Position numbers and translations under genes: made by a program. A stretch of 42,920 nucleotides of DNA from a virus: IMG/VR virus record IMGVR_UViG_3300020312_000213, positions 1 to 42,920 of that record; one strand, given 5' to 3'. Numbering within the stretch: position 1 is the first letter of the stretch; each line of letters opens with the position of its first letter. Below are positions 31,701-38,830 of this stretch, piece after piece. The notes below the pieces were generated by a model, which did not search any database, was not told where the DNA came from, and saw only the letters and a list, made by a program, of their open reading frames with translations.

Positions 31701-34566
31701 ACTCCTGAATCTCGTCCTTCTTATAAAGGTATAATGTATTATTAAATTCAGTTCTAGTAAATCTTGGAAGACCTACATTCCTTTGAGATGTATTATTTTG
31801 GAATACACCTGGATCTGTCTTAATACCAACAGTAAATTCTTTTCTAGAGACTCTACCTGTTACAGTATATTCACCATTATATCCAGTATTACCTAATCCA
31901 GTTGTGTTAAGACCAGATATTATATTAGTAATAGCAACTTTAGATCCAACAGATAATTCATGGGGAACTTCTGAAGTAAACGTAGCAACACCAACTGTTC
32001 CAATACCAGCATCCCAAACTGCATTTGAGATAAATCTTGGGTTCCTTAATTCAGAAGTATTACTAATCTGAACTGGATCAATACTATTGTACTTAAGTAC
32101 TTCAGCATCAGTTAATCCAACAGTAGAACTAGATTCCTGAATAACAAATGAATCAGTTGGTGGTTTGGATAATACAGTAGAATCTTTAGGTACAACATAT
32201 CTTACCTTATAGATCCTATCATCCAGTGATCTCGTATCAGGTTTTCTAGTTATGAATGTTCTTGGAGATGCAGCACCTAAAGTTGATGTACCAAGACCTA
32301 CAACAGAATCATAAATCTCGTTGTTGACTGTACTTGTATTAACATACCATTGACCAATAGTACTATCATACTGAACTGGGTGACCAATATCACCTGATCC
32401 CTTATCAGATACTCTAGACTCAATACTTAAAATACCACCCTTACTGTTAACCGATACAGGTGCTAAACTAATAGTATCATTTAATGTCTGTGCCAATTTA
32501 ATTTGGTCACTATTAATACCAGAAGTAATTGCATAGTAAACTGTATTATGGTCTATACCATCAGGAAGTTCACCATCGTCACTCATTACTCTGACAGATT
32601 CACCATTAATAAACTGGTGACTATCCGTTAGAGTAAAGATATTAGAAGTAATACTGTTAATACCAATAGTATTCCTACCAACAATAGTTGTCTTAATAGA
32701 ACTTACTTCTTTTGTACCAGTACCTTGAGTATCAGGAAGAACTATTCTCGACTTCTTAGTAACTGGAGTACCATTAATGTTAAAGATTGCCTTTAACTCA
32801 TCATTCTTTGCAGCACCCAGTCTATAACCTTCTAGTACTGTATTAGGTGGTTCAGCAACATTAAATTTATTATATAAGTATAATCTCGATGAGTTAGCAA
32901 CACTAACTGTCTTCTCAACATCAATAGGTAAAAATTCAATACCTATATCCTTACCAGTAATCTTTTGTGGAGGAATAAAGTGTGTAACATATCCAGTATC
33001 ATCCCTTGGGAAGGCATCTGCCCTAAATCCCTTACAAACAATCGCTCTCGAACCAAAGTTAGAGTTGGAGTTTGTAATAGAATGGTCACCACCACTTTCT
33101 GCTACGAAGTGATTAGCATAACCAATACCGAATGTAGATACTAACTGTAAAAACGCATCATTGGATGCTTTAATATGGTAGTTAGAGTAGGCTGGTTTGT
33201 AGAGTGCTCTTGAATCTGTGTGTAAATTAGATACAGCAGTAGAGTCCTCGTAAACACCAGACGTAGGGTTGTACTTAACAAATGCGTTGTCATCTTTCTG
33301 TAGTCCGATACCAGTGAACTGGGCAACAACCATAGATTTGAATCCATCTGCTTTTGCACCATCAGCATGGAGACCACACATACCATAAACTGATCTTAAC
33401 GAACAGTTAAAGATGTATGGAGAAGCAGAAGTAACTGTATCAACAACAATATTAAGTGTTGGTGATCCACTTACAATATTAGGAAGTGCGTTTGCAGGAG
33501 CAGAGGATACGTTATATTTGATTCTAGTATCACTCTCTACCTTATTAATAACAAATGATCCATTGTATCCACCAACAGGAACACCCTCGATCCTAATTGG
33601 AGTATCAACGTCAAGTCCTTTAATTGCTTCAGTAATATCAACTGTAATCTGGGTAGAAGATGTATTACCATCACCTGCCTTAATACTACTGATACCAATA
33701 TTTTGTCCTTGAGAACCAACAATACGGTGTTCATCAATTTTTGCTTGAATATCTACACCAGTATTAGGGAAGTCAGGAGTAATCTCTCTTCCACTAGAAG
33801 ATCCATAAAGTAAACCGATCTTCTGATAATACATATCAAGATCAGTTCTTGTTGTATTATAGTTTAAGTAAGAGTCAGCAAACTTAACAGAGTTAACACC
33901 ATCAGCGTACTCAAAACAAGTAAGTTTATGGTGTGACTTGTTAGGTACGAACTTATTATTACCGTAATCTTGGAATATTAATGAATTGGGGTCTGCATCA
34001 AAGAATGTAAACTGGTTAAAGTAACAAGTACCAGTAACCCTAAAGAGGCATGTTGTATCAATAGTTCCGTCTTCTGGATTTGGAACAAACTTTGGTCTAA
34101 CTTTAGTCTTTCTAAGATCTCGTCCAACAATAGAAGTACCACGGGGAATAATAACTCCACCGAAGACAGAGTTCATCTTATAAAGATCATTATCATCACT
34201 ATCAATATCAAAATTTGTATCTAACGTAAATTCAGTTAACCCATTAGATCCTGATCCACCTCTTGTCATCCAGTTATTACCAGACAAAGGATTATCATGG
34301 ATAGGTATCCAACCTGGACGGTTATCTATAACATGATCACCTGGATATACTATAATTGTGGTTCTACTAAACCTATCATTATCCAACCCCTTCTGATAGG
34401 AGAATCTGGCTGCCTCAATCAGTGCCCTTTGAATCGTCTTAAAGGGTCTTACCAGAGAGTTACCTTGGTTCTCAATACTATCGGTTGAGTCTATACTTGA
34501 AGGATCAACGTAAAGAATATCTCCACGACTGTTCTTCAGAAAATTATCTAAGCGACTAAGACCCAT
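28723..34566 (-). CDS. large tail fibre/virion protein with S74 chaperone
   Basis: The 1947-residue protein begins MGLSRLDNFLKNSRGD, typical of cyanophage tail fibres. It continues with a likely beta-helix region (IVYPGDHVI, then FGGVIIPRGTSIVG). Beta-sandwich modules of the type H-x-L...G..V.I....nGxYxV recur at several places. The C-terminal ~100 residues are an S74 intramolecular chaperone: SDESIK with the Ser/Lys pair, then GLIAQEVEKVLPELV and a final coiled coil. S74 domains trimerise the fibre and cut themselves off. A late promoter precedes it. It is probably a main adsorption fibre. Confidence 0.88.
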   Translation of the reverse strand: MGLSRLDNFLKNSRGDILYVDPSSIDSTDSIENQGNSLVRPFKTIQRALIEAARFSYQKGLDNDRFSRTTIIVYPGDHVIDNRPGWIPIHDNPLSGNNWMTRGGSGSNGLTEFTLDTNFDIDSDDNDLYKMNSVFGGVIIPRGTSIVGRDLRKTKVRPKFVPNPEDGTIDTTCLFRVTGTCYFNQFTFFDADPNSLIFQDYGNNKFVPNKSHHKLTCFEYADGVNSVKFADSYLNYNTTRTDLDMYYQKIGLLYGSSSGREITPDFPNTGVDIQAKIDEHRIVGSQGQNIGISSIKAGDGNTSSTQITVDITEAIKGLDVDTPIRIEGVPVGGYNGSFVINKVESDTRIKYNVSSAPANALPNIVSGSPTLNIVVDTVTSASPYIFNCSLRSVYGMCGLHADGAKADGFKSMVVAQFTGIGLQKDDNAFVKYNPTSGVYEDSTAVSNLHTDSRALYKPAYSNYHIKASNDAFLQLVSTFGIGYANHFVAESGGDHSITNSNSNFGSRAIVCKGFRADAFPRDDTGYVTHFIPPQKITGKDIGIEFLPIDVEKTVSVANSSRLYLYNKFNVAEPPNTVLEGYRLGAAKNDELKAIFNINGTPVTKKSRIVLPDTQGTGTKEVSSIKTTIVGRNTIGINSITSNIFTLTDSHQFINGESVRVMSDDGELPDGIDHNTVYYAITSGINSDQIKLAQTLNDTISLAPVSVNSKGGILSIESRVSDKGSGDIGHPVQYDSTIGQWYVNTSTVNNEIYDSVVGLGTSTLGAASPRTFITRKPDTRSLDDRIYKVRYVVPKDSTVLSKPPTDSFVIQESSSTVGLTDAEVLKYNSIDPVQISNTSELRNPRFISNAVWDAGIGTVGVATFTSEVPHELSVGSKVAITNIISGLNTTGLGNTGYNGEYTVTGRVSRKEFTVGIKTDPGVFQNNTSQRNVGLPRFTRTEFNNTLYLYKKDEIQEYKANVKDGVYHLTLIDASNSPSVEPFDEMRFSQPIQNLYPQLDRDNPNSDPDQTRTFSLPTPIGLTDVNDPRNSITKEVVNKNIRDFEVGVGIVEIESHTGTAHTLTTELDHNLNRINVVAISSAGFGYGDGSGSIQTLYNARLVGIGTSVTGDHATANIKINPTGQITAVKIIDGGSAYGIGNTLAVVGVATTTGWQQGVVEVTRIHDSTNEILKVEGIRDSVFEDYNQLYRVTSVPVGETKKVNVSSASTVYANYQFIGETAITGVNTNGLTNINNTILSDVTSYVTGEVVGITSLTYNNTTGIASAVTNYAHGLLTNNSARIIGFDQELFNGVFDVTEIYGVNSFGINIGVGTQAVTPTGTGWSLYPTGYTAQAATIDPANEFASPRLSPQYAGITTSITVALTDPTINTLTVSNALNYNWNVGDYLIVDNEIMRISETVVQDTTIDVFRGLFGTQKQSHPIGSQIRRVKFKPIEFRRNSIIRASGHTFEYLGYGPGNYSTALPSRQDRDFKNVERILSQSVSDNGGTPFYNGLDDQGNQYTVNKFTSGSSGQDLITGAPVPTVTGEDLTSNTNAIGFDVEDTDQLTVNRGIKVDGGKDKNIISEFNGPVVFNKKVTTNAPVEANSLFIQGDETIARQYTVGVSTPITAGNVGDVTFDSEPSSGGTAGWVYTDDNNWMKFGPIQAKPDGAYVGIFSGSFKGDGSQLTNVSDVWVFDGVGISTTAQVGIETSQAKPGYSLYAAGAVLFENTVEFRMDSVLWNVPDGWLINTGITTFNQQLNANTFRTVGVSTHQADVLITTNPETTGDTKGNFLRFVQTDTILNASYEYGGIKWEGYDTGNSGERGYIRGVSEGSSGQFGITFGTMETGPSAPAERLRIAANGNITSTGTITVTSDESIKYNVETIPHALSTVQSLRGVNYRRKSNDALEMGLIAQEVEKVLPELVQEHPDSKLKSVAYQNMVALLIEAVKEQQLQIIELKDRLNVLEAK

Positions 34567-34594
34567 TTTATTTTACGAGATAAATCTTTATATG

Positions 34595-34801
34595 TTATAT
34601 ATTTATACCCTCAGAATCACCACCTTTTTCCCTCAACTCGATTAAATGCTCAATCGTAGTTGCTACATCATTCATTGCTTCACGAATTTCTTTCCTACTT
34701 CCCGTCTGTTGGTGTGAATCGCCCTTGGGTGCATATGTTTTAGTATATAGGGACCATCTCCATTCATTCAGTTGTGGGGAGTGCCATATTTGAACTCTCA
34801 T
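34595..34801 (-). CDS. hypothetical protein, 68 aa
   Basis: This is a Trp-rich N-terminus (MRVQIWHSPQLNEWRWSLY) followed by a polar helical part. The gene overlaps the end of the oxygenase fusion by 38 nt, and the late promoter of the fibre lies over its last codons. No domain is recognised. Confidence 0.62.
   Translation of the reverse strand: MRVQIWHSPQLNEWRWSLYTKTYAPKGDSHQQTGSRKEIREAMNDVATTIEHLIELREKGGDSEGINI
34600..34607 (-). promoter_or_regulatory. T4-type late promoter TATAAATA
   Basis: An exact TATAAATA in the context GGGTATAAATATATAAC, 33 nt upstream of the tail fibre ATG. T4-like phages read late genes from this element with the gp55 sigma factor. A structural gene directly downstream fits. 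Confidence 0.82.
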
Positions 34802-35867
34802 ATACTGGGTTACTCCAATCGTTAGTAAAGTTTCTTAAGTACTCTATCTTATCTAGCATCTCCCAACTATCTAAAACAAATTCTTCGTTAGCAAAATGCA
34901 ACTTAACTTTAAGTGCTACTGCCAACCGCATAATATAATCTCTTCTGTGATAATCATCAGGTAAAGAGAAGATACTAAACAGCATAATATGATCAAGATT
35001 ACCCTCTTGAATCAAATACTCAAGATAAGTATGTCTTCTACCTTCATTATCACCAGTTTGATGTGGGAATGTATAACCCATCCTATTGCAATAATCCTTA
35101 ACAGTCAAAGTTTGGAAGTGTAAATCAATATGTCTAGTCTTAAATCCCTCATATTCAGCATACATTACAACATTATCACTCTCTTTAATCTCGACCTTAC
35201 GTGAATGAATGTCTGTATCACCTAATTTCCTAAAGTATGCACCTGGCCATTTCCTATGAGGTTGACCATCTTTTAATAGAAGTCTAACATCAACACTTAT
35301 TCTAGTCTTACCAGTTCTATTGGGAGCAGCACCATGAATATGCTCCTGTGTAAACAGGATAAACTGACCCTTCCTAATATTAACTGGTTCACAATACTTC
35401 TTACATTCTTCTTGAAGTCTAAGGTAGTCCCACTCCGTACAAGCAGCAGTAATTTTCCTACTATCCATAAGGTTTACTATTTGCAGAGAGTTACTATCAT
35501 AGGCATCAGTAAAAGGTAACCACACAGTTCTAAGACCTAAACCATTACCAACCCATTGACCTTGATGGAATGGTAAGACAGTTCCATCCTTATCTTGATT
35601 TGGTATATTAATTCTTATATTACCAAACCTCTGGACCAATATCTCACCTAAAGATACATAATCTCGAAGAAGATCATCAAATATACTATAAAAATTAGTA
35701 TCTGCTAGATCTTTACCTATAAGCTTCGCTAATTCTCCAATCTTCTTAGCAGGAACATGTTCATGTAATAAGGTCAAATCCTTTACATCAGGATAATACT
35801 TTTGAATCGACTCTAGAGCAATTTCTGATAGGGGATAATTTTTCGCATCATATGTGTATCGTCTCAT
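34764..35867 (-). CDS. fusion: sporadic-carbohydrate-cluster oxygenase plus LIC12192-like domain
   Basis: Residues ~1-205 form a phytanoyl-dioxygenase-like domain: LPFHQGQWVGNG, then WLPFTDAYDSNS, KGQFILFTQEHIHGAAP (H176/H178) and R189. The position of the HxD Asp is Gly (H101-Q-G103), as in 2OG-dependent halogenases, or Q104 may be used. Residues ~235-345 match the sporadic carbohydrate cluster (LIC12192-type) pattern: TVKDYCNRMGY, MLFSIFSLPDD, LHFANEEF. In bacteria both families occur as separate genes in sugar clusters, so a fusion suggests a joint sugar-modifying step. It is coupled to its neighbours by ATGA. Confidence 0.72.
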   Translation of the reverse strand: MRRYTYDAKNYPLSEIALESIQKYYPDVKDLTLLHEHVPAKKIGELAKLIGKDLADTNFYSIFDDLLRDYVSLGEILVQRFGNIRINIPNQDKDGTVLPFHQGQWVGNGLGLRTVWLPFTDAYDSNSLQIVNLMDSRKITAACTEWDYLRLQEECKKYCEPVNIRKGQFILFTQEHIHGAAPNRTGKTRISVDVRLLLKDGQPHRKWPGAYFRKLGDTDIHSRKVEIKESDNVVMYAEYEGFKTRHIDLHFQTLTVKDYCNRMGYTFPHQTGDNEGRRHTYLEYLIQEGNLDHIMLFSIFSLPDDYHRRDYIMRLAVALKVKLHFANEEFVLDSWEMLDKIEYLRNFTNDWSNPVYESSNMALPTTE

Positions 35868-35998
35868 CGTTTCACATCATGGGCACACCCATCACCAGTA
35901 TAGTCATCGCTGTCATAATATCCTCCTTTAGTTCCAAAGTAAAGTGTAGTTACTACAAAGGGAACACAAATAAAAATAAGTATGTCTGCTAAGATCAT
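35864..35998 (-). CDS. 44-aa single-span membrane protein
   Basis: The ORF (MILADILIFICVPFVV start) has an N-terminal transmembrane helix and a polar tail with GTKGGYYDSDDYTGDG. Such small tails recur in cyanophage genomes I recall. It overlaps both neighbours by ATGA. Function unknown. Confidence 0.7.
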   Translation of the reverse strand: MILADILIFICVPFVVTTLYFGTKGGYYDSDDYTGDGCAHDVKR

Positions 35999-36231
35999 AA
36001 TACTTGAATAACACCGTTACAATCAGGAATATCATTTAACAATTTAGATTCTATACCTTGTTTTAATGTCATAGCACTCATAGCACATGTAGAACATGCA
36101 CCACCTAACCTAACCTTAACAAAGTTAGTCTCGTGCTCTATCTCTACAAACTCAAGGAATCCACCGTCTGCTTCTATGTACGGTGCAAGTTCAGAGAGAA
36201 CTTCTATTACATTTGCTTCTGTTAGTTCCAT
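35995..36231 (-). CDS. NfuA/NifU C-terminal type Fe-S scaffold
   Basis: The 78-residue protein is a single Nfu domain: ADGGFLEFVEI, then RLGGACSTCAMS with C46-x2-C49, and TLKQGIESKLL. The family holds and hands over [4Fe-4S] clusters. In an infected cyanobacterium it could support photosystem I, ferredoxin or phage Fe-S enzymes such as the two radical SAM proteins here. It shares TAATG with the upstream 93-residue gene, downstream of a structured leader. Confidence 0.9.
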   Translation of the reverse strand: MELTEANVIEVLSELAPYIEADGGFLEFVEIEHETNFVKVRLGGACSTCAMSAMTLKQGIESKLLNDIPDCNGVIQVL

Positions 36232-36512
36232 TAGTCTAATGGTAATTCTCTGGGGTTCTCGATTTGATCTGTCATATCAAAATGCTCTGGATGTGCTTGC
36301 TCCATCATAAGGTAGCGAGAAAAAACATACAACTGTTCTTGAGTGTATATTATATGATTAGCCTTATTTTGATTTGCTTCTTGAGCAACCTTTTTATCAG
36401 TACATTCTTCAGTTGTTAGATCCTCAAAAGTATAAGGATAACCATTTATAAAACACATTCTAACTACTTGATCTTCATACCAAACGTATTTCCAAGTAAT
36501 TTTTAATTTCAT
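36231..36512 (-). CDS. hypothetical protein, 93 aa, first gene after structured leader
   Basis: This is an aromatic-rich N-terminus (MKLKITWKYVWYEDQVV) followed by a polar, acidic helical part. No domain is recognised. It has no clear ribosome site: the ATG follows an A/T-rich spacer after the leader RNA, so folding of the leader may control its translation. Confidence 0.65.
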   Translation of the reverse strand: MKLKITWKYVWYEDQVVRMCFINGYPYTFEDLTTEECTDKKVAQEANQNKANHIIYTQEQLYVFSRYLMMEQAHPEHFDMTDQIENPRELPLD

Positions 36513-36533
36513 TTGCAGTTTTTAAAATAGGTG

Positions 36534-36633
36534 GGAGGGCACTCTTTCTACCTGCGTATTACGCCTAGAGATCTTTTGTACTCCCTCCAAAGAGGTTGTA
36601 ATCAACGGACAAAACTGAGAATCAATTGATTAC
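36534..36633 (-). ncRNA. structured 5' leader RNA (candidate cis-regulatory element)
   Basis: The transcript should begin near 36633. At once there is a perfect 8-bp helix GTAATCAA/TTGATTAC (36626-36633 with 36598-36605). Next, CTCTTT (36589-36594) and the adjoining GGAGGG (36583-36588) can pair with AAAGAG (36542-36547) and CCCTCC (36534-36539). These two helices cross, so they form a pseudoknot or two exclusive states. A GCGT-AAT-ACGC hairpin lies in the loop. It could be a riboswitch or protein-binding leader. wcaG and manA are known structured RNAs of marine phages, but I cannot match it to either. Confidence 0.55.
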
Positions 36634-36639
36634 TGTACT

Positions 36640-36668
36640 ATTATATAGTCCTAGGAAAATAGTGTCAA
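36640..36668 (-). promoter_or_regulatory. perfect sigma-70 promoter, TTGACA-17-TATAAT
   Basis: Minus strand TTGACA (36663-36668), exactly 17 nt, then TATAAT (36640-36645): full consensus. It overlaps the 3' end of the sulfotransferase gene and drives the leader and the NfuA operon. This should be one of the strongest host-read promoters of the window. Confidence 0.88.
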
Positions 36669-37199
36669 GTCCTGTCTGTAGTGGAGATGTACATGATCAA
36701 TAATAGCATCCGTCTTTACAATTCTTTTATATTCTGGTTGCGTATATTCCAATAAAATTGGTTGCCCATGAATATTGTAGAGATATTCAGAATCTAATGG
36801 TTGAATTATAAAATCATTCTGTAGTATATTACTCATCCACTCAGCAAAAGCATCACCAAACCCATCCTCAAATCTCCAAAGATGAGTTTTCATATTAATA
36901 TAATCTACCTGTGGTCTAAACCATCCCTTTGGATGATGTGGATGAGACTTTAATGATATGTACCTTTCTACTGGATCTCGTACAATAGCAATCTGTTCTA
37001 AGTACTCTACATCCAAATACTTCTCATATAATTCTCGATGAAGATGAGAGATCTCGACACCCTCAATTGGTTCCCATATAATTTGCTCTGGTACATATCC
37101 ATTCAATCTTATATTCTCTTGAATGAATCTACCAGCAGTCCTTGGAATATGAACAAACAGGAATCGTCTTCCAGTCTCTTTATGATGATACGTAGGCAT
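36651..37199 (-). CDS. sulfotransferase-family protein
   Basis: From the ATG at 37199 the protein has 182 residues. It has the 5'-phosphosulfate-binding loop FVHIPRTAGRF (15-25) and the 3'-phosphate motif IVRDPVERYIS (72-82) of PAPS-dependent sulfotransferases. These put sulfate on glycans or other hydroxyls. The longer ORF start lies in the upstream gene and is less likely. It ends the cytidylyltransferase/oxygenase operon, just before the consensus promoter. Confidence 0.82.
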   Translation of the reverse strand: MPTYHHKETGRRFLFVHIPRTAGRFIQENIRLNGYVPEQIIWEPIEGVEISHLHRELYEKYLDVEYLEQIAIVRDPVERYISLKSHPHHPKGWFRPQVDYINMKTHLWRFEDGFGDAFAEWMSNILQNDFIIQPLDSEYLYNIHGQPILLEYTQPEYKRIVKTDAIIDHVHLHYRQDLTLFS

Positions 37200-37770
37200 T
37201 AAACCAAAAAGATAATATGTATCGAGTTCCAGACTCGACTTCACTAACATGATGAAGATACTCTCGATTTGAGAAAATCAATAACTTACCAGTTTTTGGT
37301 TTAACATCAAACCATACCTTCTCATCTAATGTATCGAACTGTGTATGACCACCAGTATAATTATCGTTCAAATATAAAAATGCTGCAAGTACATTTGGAC
37401 TAAACATTTCGGATTTGTCATAATGTGGTTTCATAAAAGTACCCTTAGGCCACCTTATAACACCACAATAATCTAATTGTATATCATTAACAAAAGTCTT
37501 GCAAATATTAGTTACATTACTGATAACATTTTTAAAAAGTTCATCCTTTGTCAATTTAATATCAACAGGACGTACATCACCACCCAAATAAATTGCACCA
37601 TAATCACCATCTGGTTCTGGTATATCGGGAGCATAACTCAAACTCTCACCAGAATTTGAATGAGTTACCGTCTCCAAAAAAGAATCATTCTCCTTCTCAT
37701 GAAGATCAATAAATGGTTCACATAAAGATGGACTTAAAAAGTCCTCCTCAACATACATTACTTTCTTCAT
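37180..37770 (-). CDS. prolyl-4-hydroxylase-like 2OG oxygenase A
   Basis: The 196-residue protein has a complete iron site: H116-x-D118 (KPHYDKS), H174 (YLHHVSEV) and R183 (GTRYILSFWF). It is a tandem paralog of the next gene upstream (shared MKKxxYxEExFxSPxxC start, RWPxGTFMKPH, FLYLND or VLYLND). It overlaps the sulfotransferase gene by 20 nt. Confidence 0.85.
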   Translation of the reverse strand: MKKVMYVEEDFLSPSLCEPFIDLHEKENDSFLETVTHSNSGESLSYAPDIPEPDGDYGAIYLGGDVRPVDIKLTKDELFKNVISNVTNICKTFVNDIQLDYCGVIRWPKGTFMKPHYDKSEMFSPNVLAAFLYLNDNYTGGHTQFDTLDEKVWFDVKPKTGKLLIFSNREYLHHVSEVESGTRYILSFWFNAYVSS

Positions 37771-38261
37771 CGGTTATACCATATACTAAGAGCAAATCTC
37801 TCACCACCCTCAATCTTACTGACTGAGTGTTTATATACAGAATTCGAGAATATAAGTAACTTACCTGTCTCTGGTTTTATCTCATACTCATCAAAACAAG
37901 TATACCCACCATCAAAATCATCATTCAAATAAAGAACTGCTGCAAACAAATCAGGTTCTTGATTAGGTCTATGTGGATCAATATGAGGTTTCATAAAAGT
38001 ACCAGAAGGCCATCTCACCACACCTGCATAATCTATAAGTACTCTATTATCAAACGTCTTACATACATTCGTTACCTTATCAACAGCATTATTCTTTTGA
38101 GATTCAAAGTATATTCCATCAAGAGTTGTTAGATATGTATTGCCACCTCTACTCTCATCACCATAAGGCATCTCGTCTGGATTTGACTTAGATAACTCAA
38201 TAAGTTCTTTACACTCTTCTGGACTTATAAAGTTCTCTTCAGTGTATATTATCTTCTTCAT
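37767..38261 (-). CDS. prolyl-4-hydroxylase-like 2OG oxygenase B
   Basis: The 164-residue paralog has H93-x-D95 (KPHIDPHR), H145 (YKHSVSKI) and R155 (GERFALSIWY). It differs from copy A mainly in the ~40-95 region, probably substrate loops. It overlaps copy A by ATGA and the cytidylyltransferase gene by 23 nt. Confidence 0.85.
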   Translation of the reverse strand: MKKIIYTEENFISPEECKELIELSKSNPDEMPYGDESRGGNTYLTTLDGIYFESQKNNAVDKVTNVCKTFDNRVLIDYAGVVRWPSGTFMKPHIDPHRPNQEPDLFAAVLYLNDDFDGGYTCFDEYEIKPETGKLLIFSNSVYKHSVSKIEGGERFALSIWYNR

Positions 38262-38685
38262 TCCACCTATTCAAAATCCATGAACTACTGTTCTTTTTAT
38301 CATCACCACCAACACCAAATTTAAATTCTACTCTAGGATCATCCTTCCATTTTGCCATCTCTGGTATATTACTTTTATTCCTATCACCACCATTACAAAA
38401 TATTACCTTATTATATACCTCTAATGCCATTTTAATAGCATCATTGGCAGTATCATCTTTATCACTAAATTCAATACAAACATCAACACACTTCAACTCT
38501 TTAATTATAGACATCCTCTCTGCCACATTCATAAAATACTTTCCTTTCTTCCTGATTAACCAATCATCAGAATTAACAGCAACTCCTAGAGTTCCTAGTT
38601 CTTTTGCTGCTTTAAAAAATGCAATGTGTCCACTATGTAAGGGGTCAAATCCACCACTTACTAATACTAAAGTTGTTTCACTCAT
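38239..38685 (-). CDS. cytidylyltransferase-like nucleotidyltransferase (HxGH)
   Basis: The 148-residue protein has GGFDPLHSGH (11-20) with the HxGH motif, then VAVNSDDWLIRKKG and NVAERMSII in the usual order. The family makes CDP- or ADP-activated alcohols or sugars (glycerol-3-phosphate, heptose-1-phosphate and others). The substrate is unknown. Placement with sulfotransferase and oxygenases suggests a sugar or lipid-head-group pathway. It overlaps the membrane peptide gene by 8 nt. Confidence 0.85.
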   Translation of the reverse strand: MSETTLVLVSGGFDPLHSGHIAFFKAAKELGTLGVAVNSDDWLIRKKGKYFMNVAERMSIIKELKCVDVCIEFSDKDDTANDAIKMALEVYNKVIFCNGGDRNKSNIPEMAKWKDDPRVEFKFGVGGDDKKNSSSWILNRWNEEDNIH

Positions 38686-38830
38686 TTACATGCTCTACTC
38701 GTATAGGATCAGTGAGAATATCAGCAAGTCTCCAATATGCAATAGCAGTAAAGACTTGAGGTACTATAAAAGCAACCATTGCTACAACCCAAAAGATGTA
38801 GTAATAGTTCTCTTTATTTTGTGTTCTCAT
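38678..38830 (-). CDS. 50-aa single-span membrane protein
   Basis: The ORF (MRTQNKENYYYIFWVV start) has one hydrophobic helix (~11-36) with a conserved-looking PQVFTAIAYWRLAD end. It overlaps the spike protein stop by ATGA and the next start by 8 nt. Function unknown; a role in lysis or adsorption is possible. Confidence 0.68.
   Translation of the reverse strand: MRTQNKENYYYIFWVVAMVAFIVPQVFTAIAYWRLADILTDPIRVEHVNE

Noticed and set aside
36534-36600. tRNA-like fold in the leader before the 93-residue gene
   Set aside because: The GGAGGG/CCCTCC ends could mimic an acceptor stem, but there is no T-loop sequence, no proper D arm and the length is too short.
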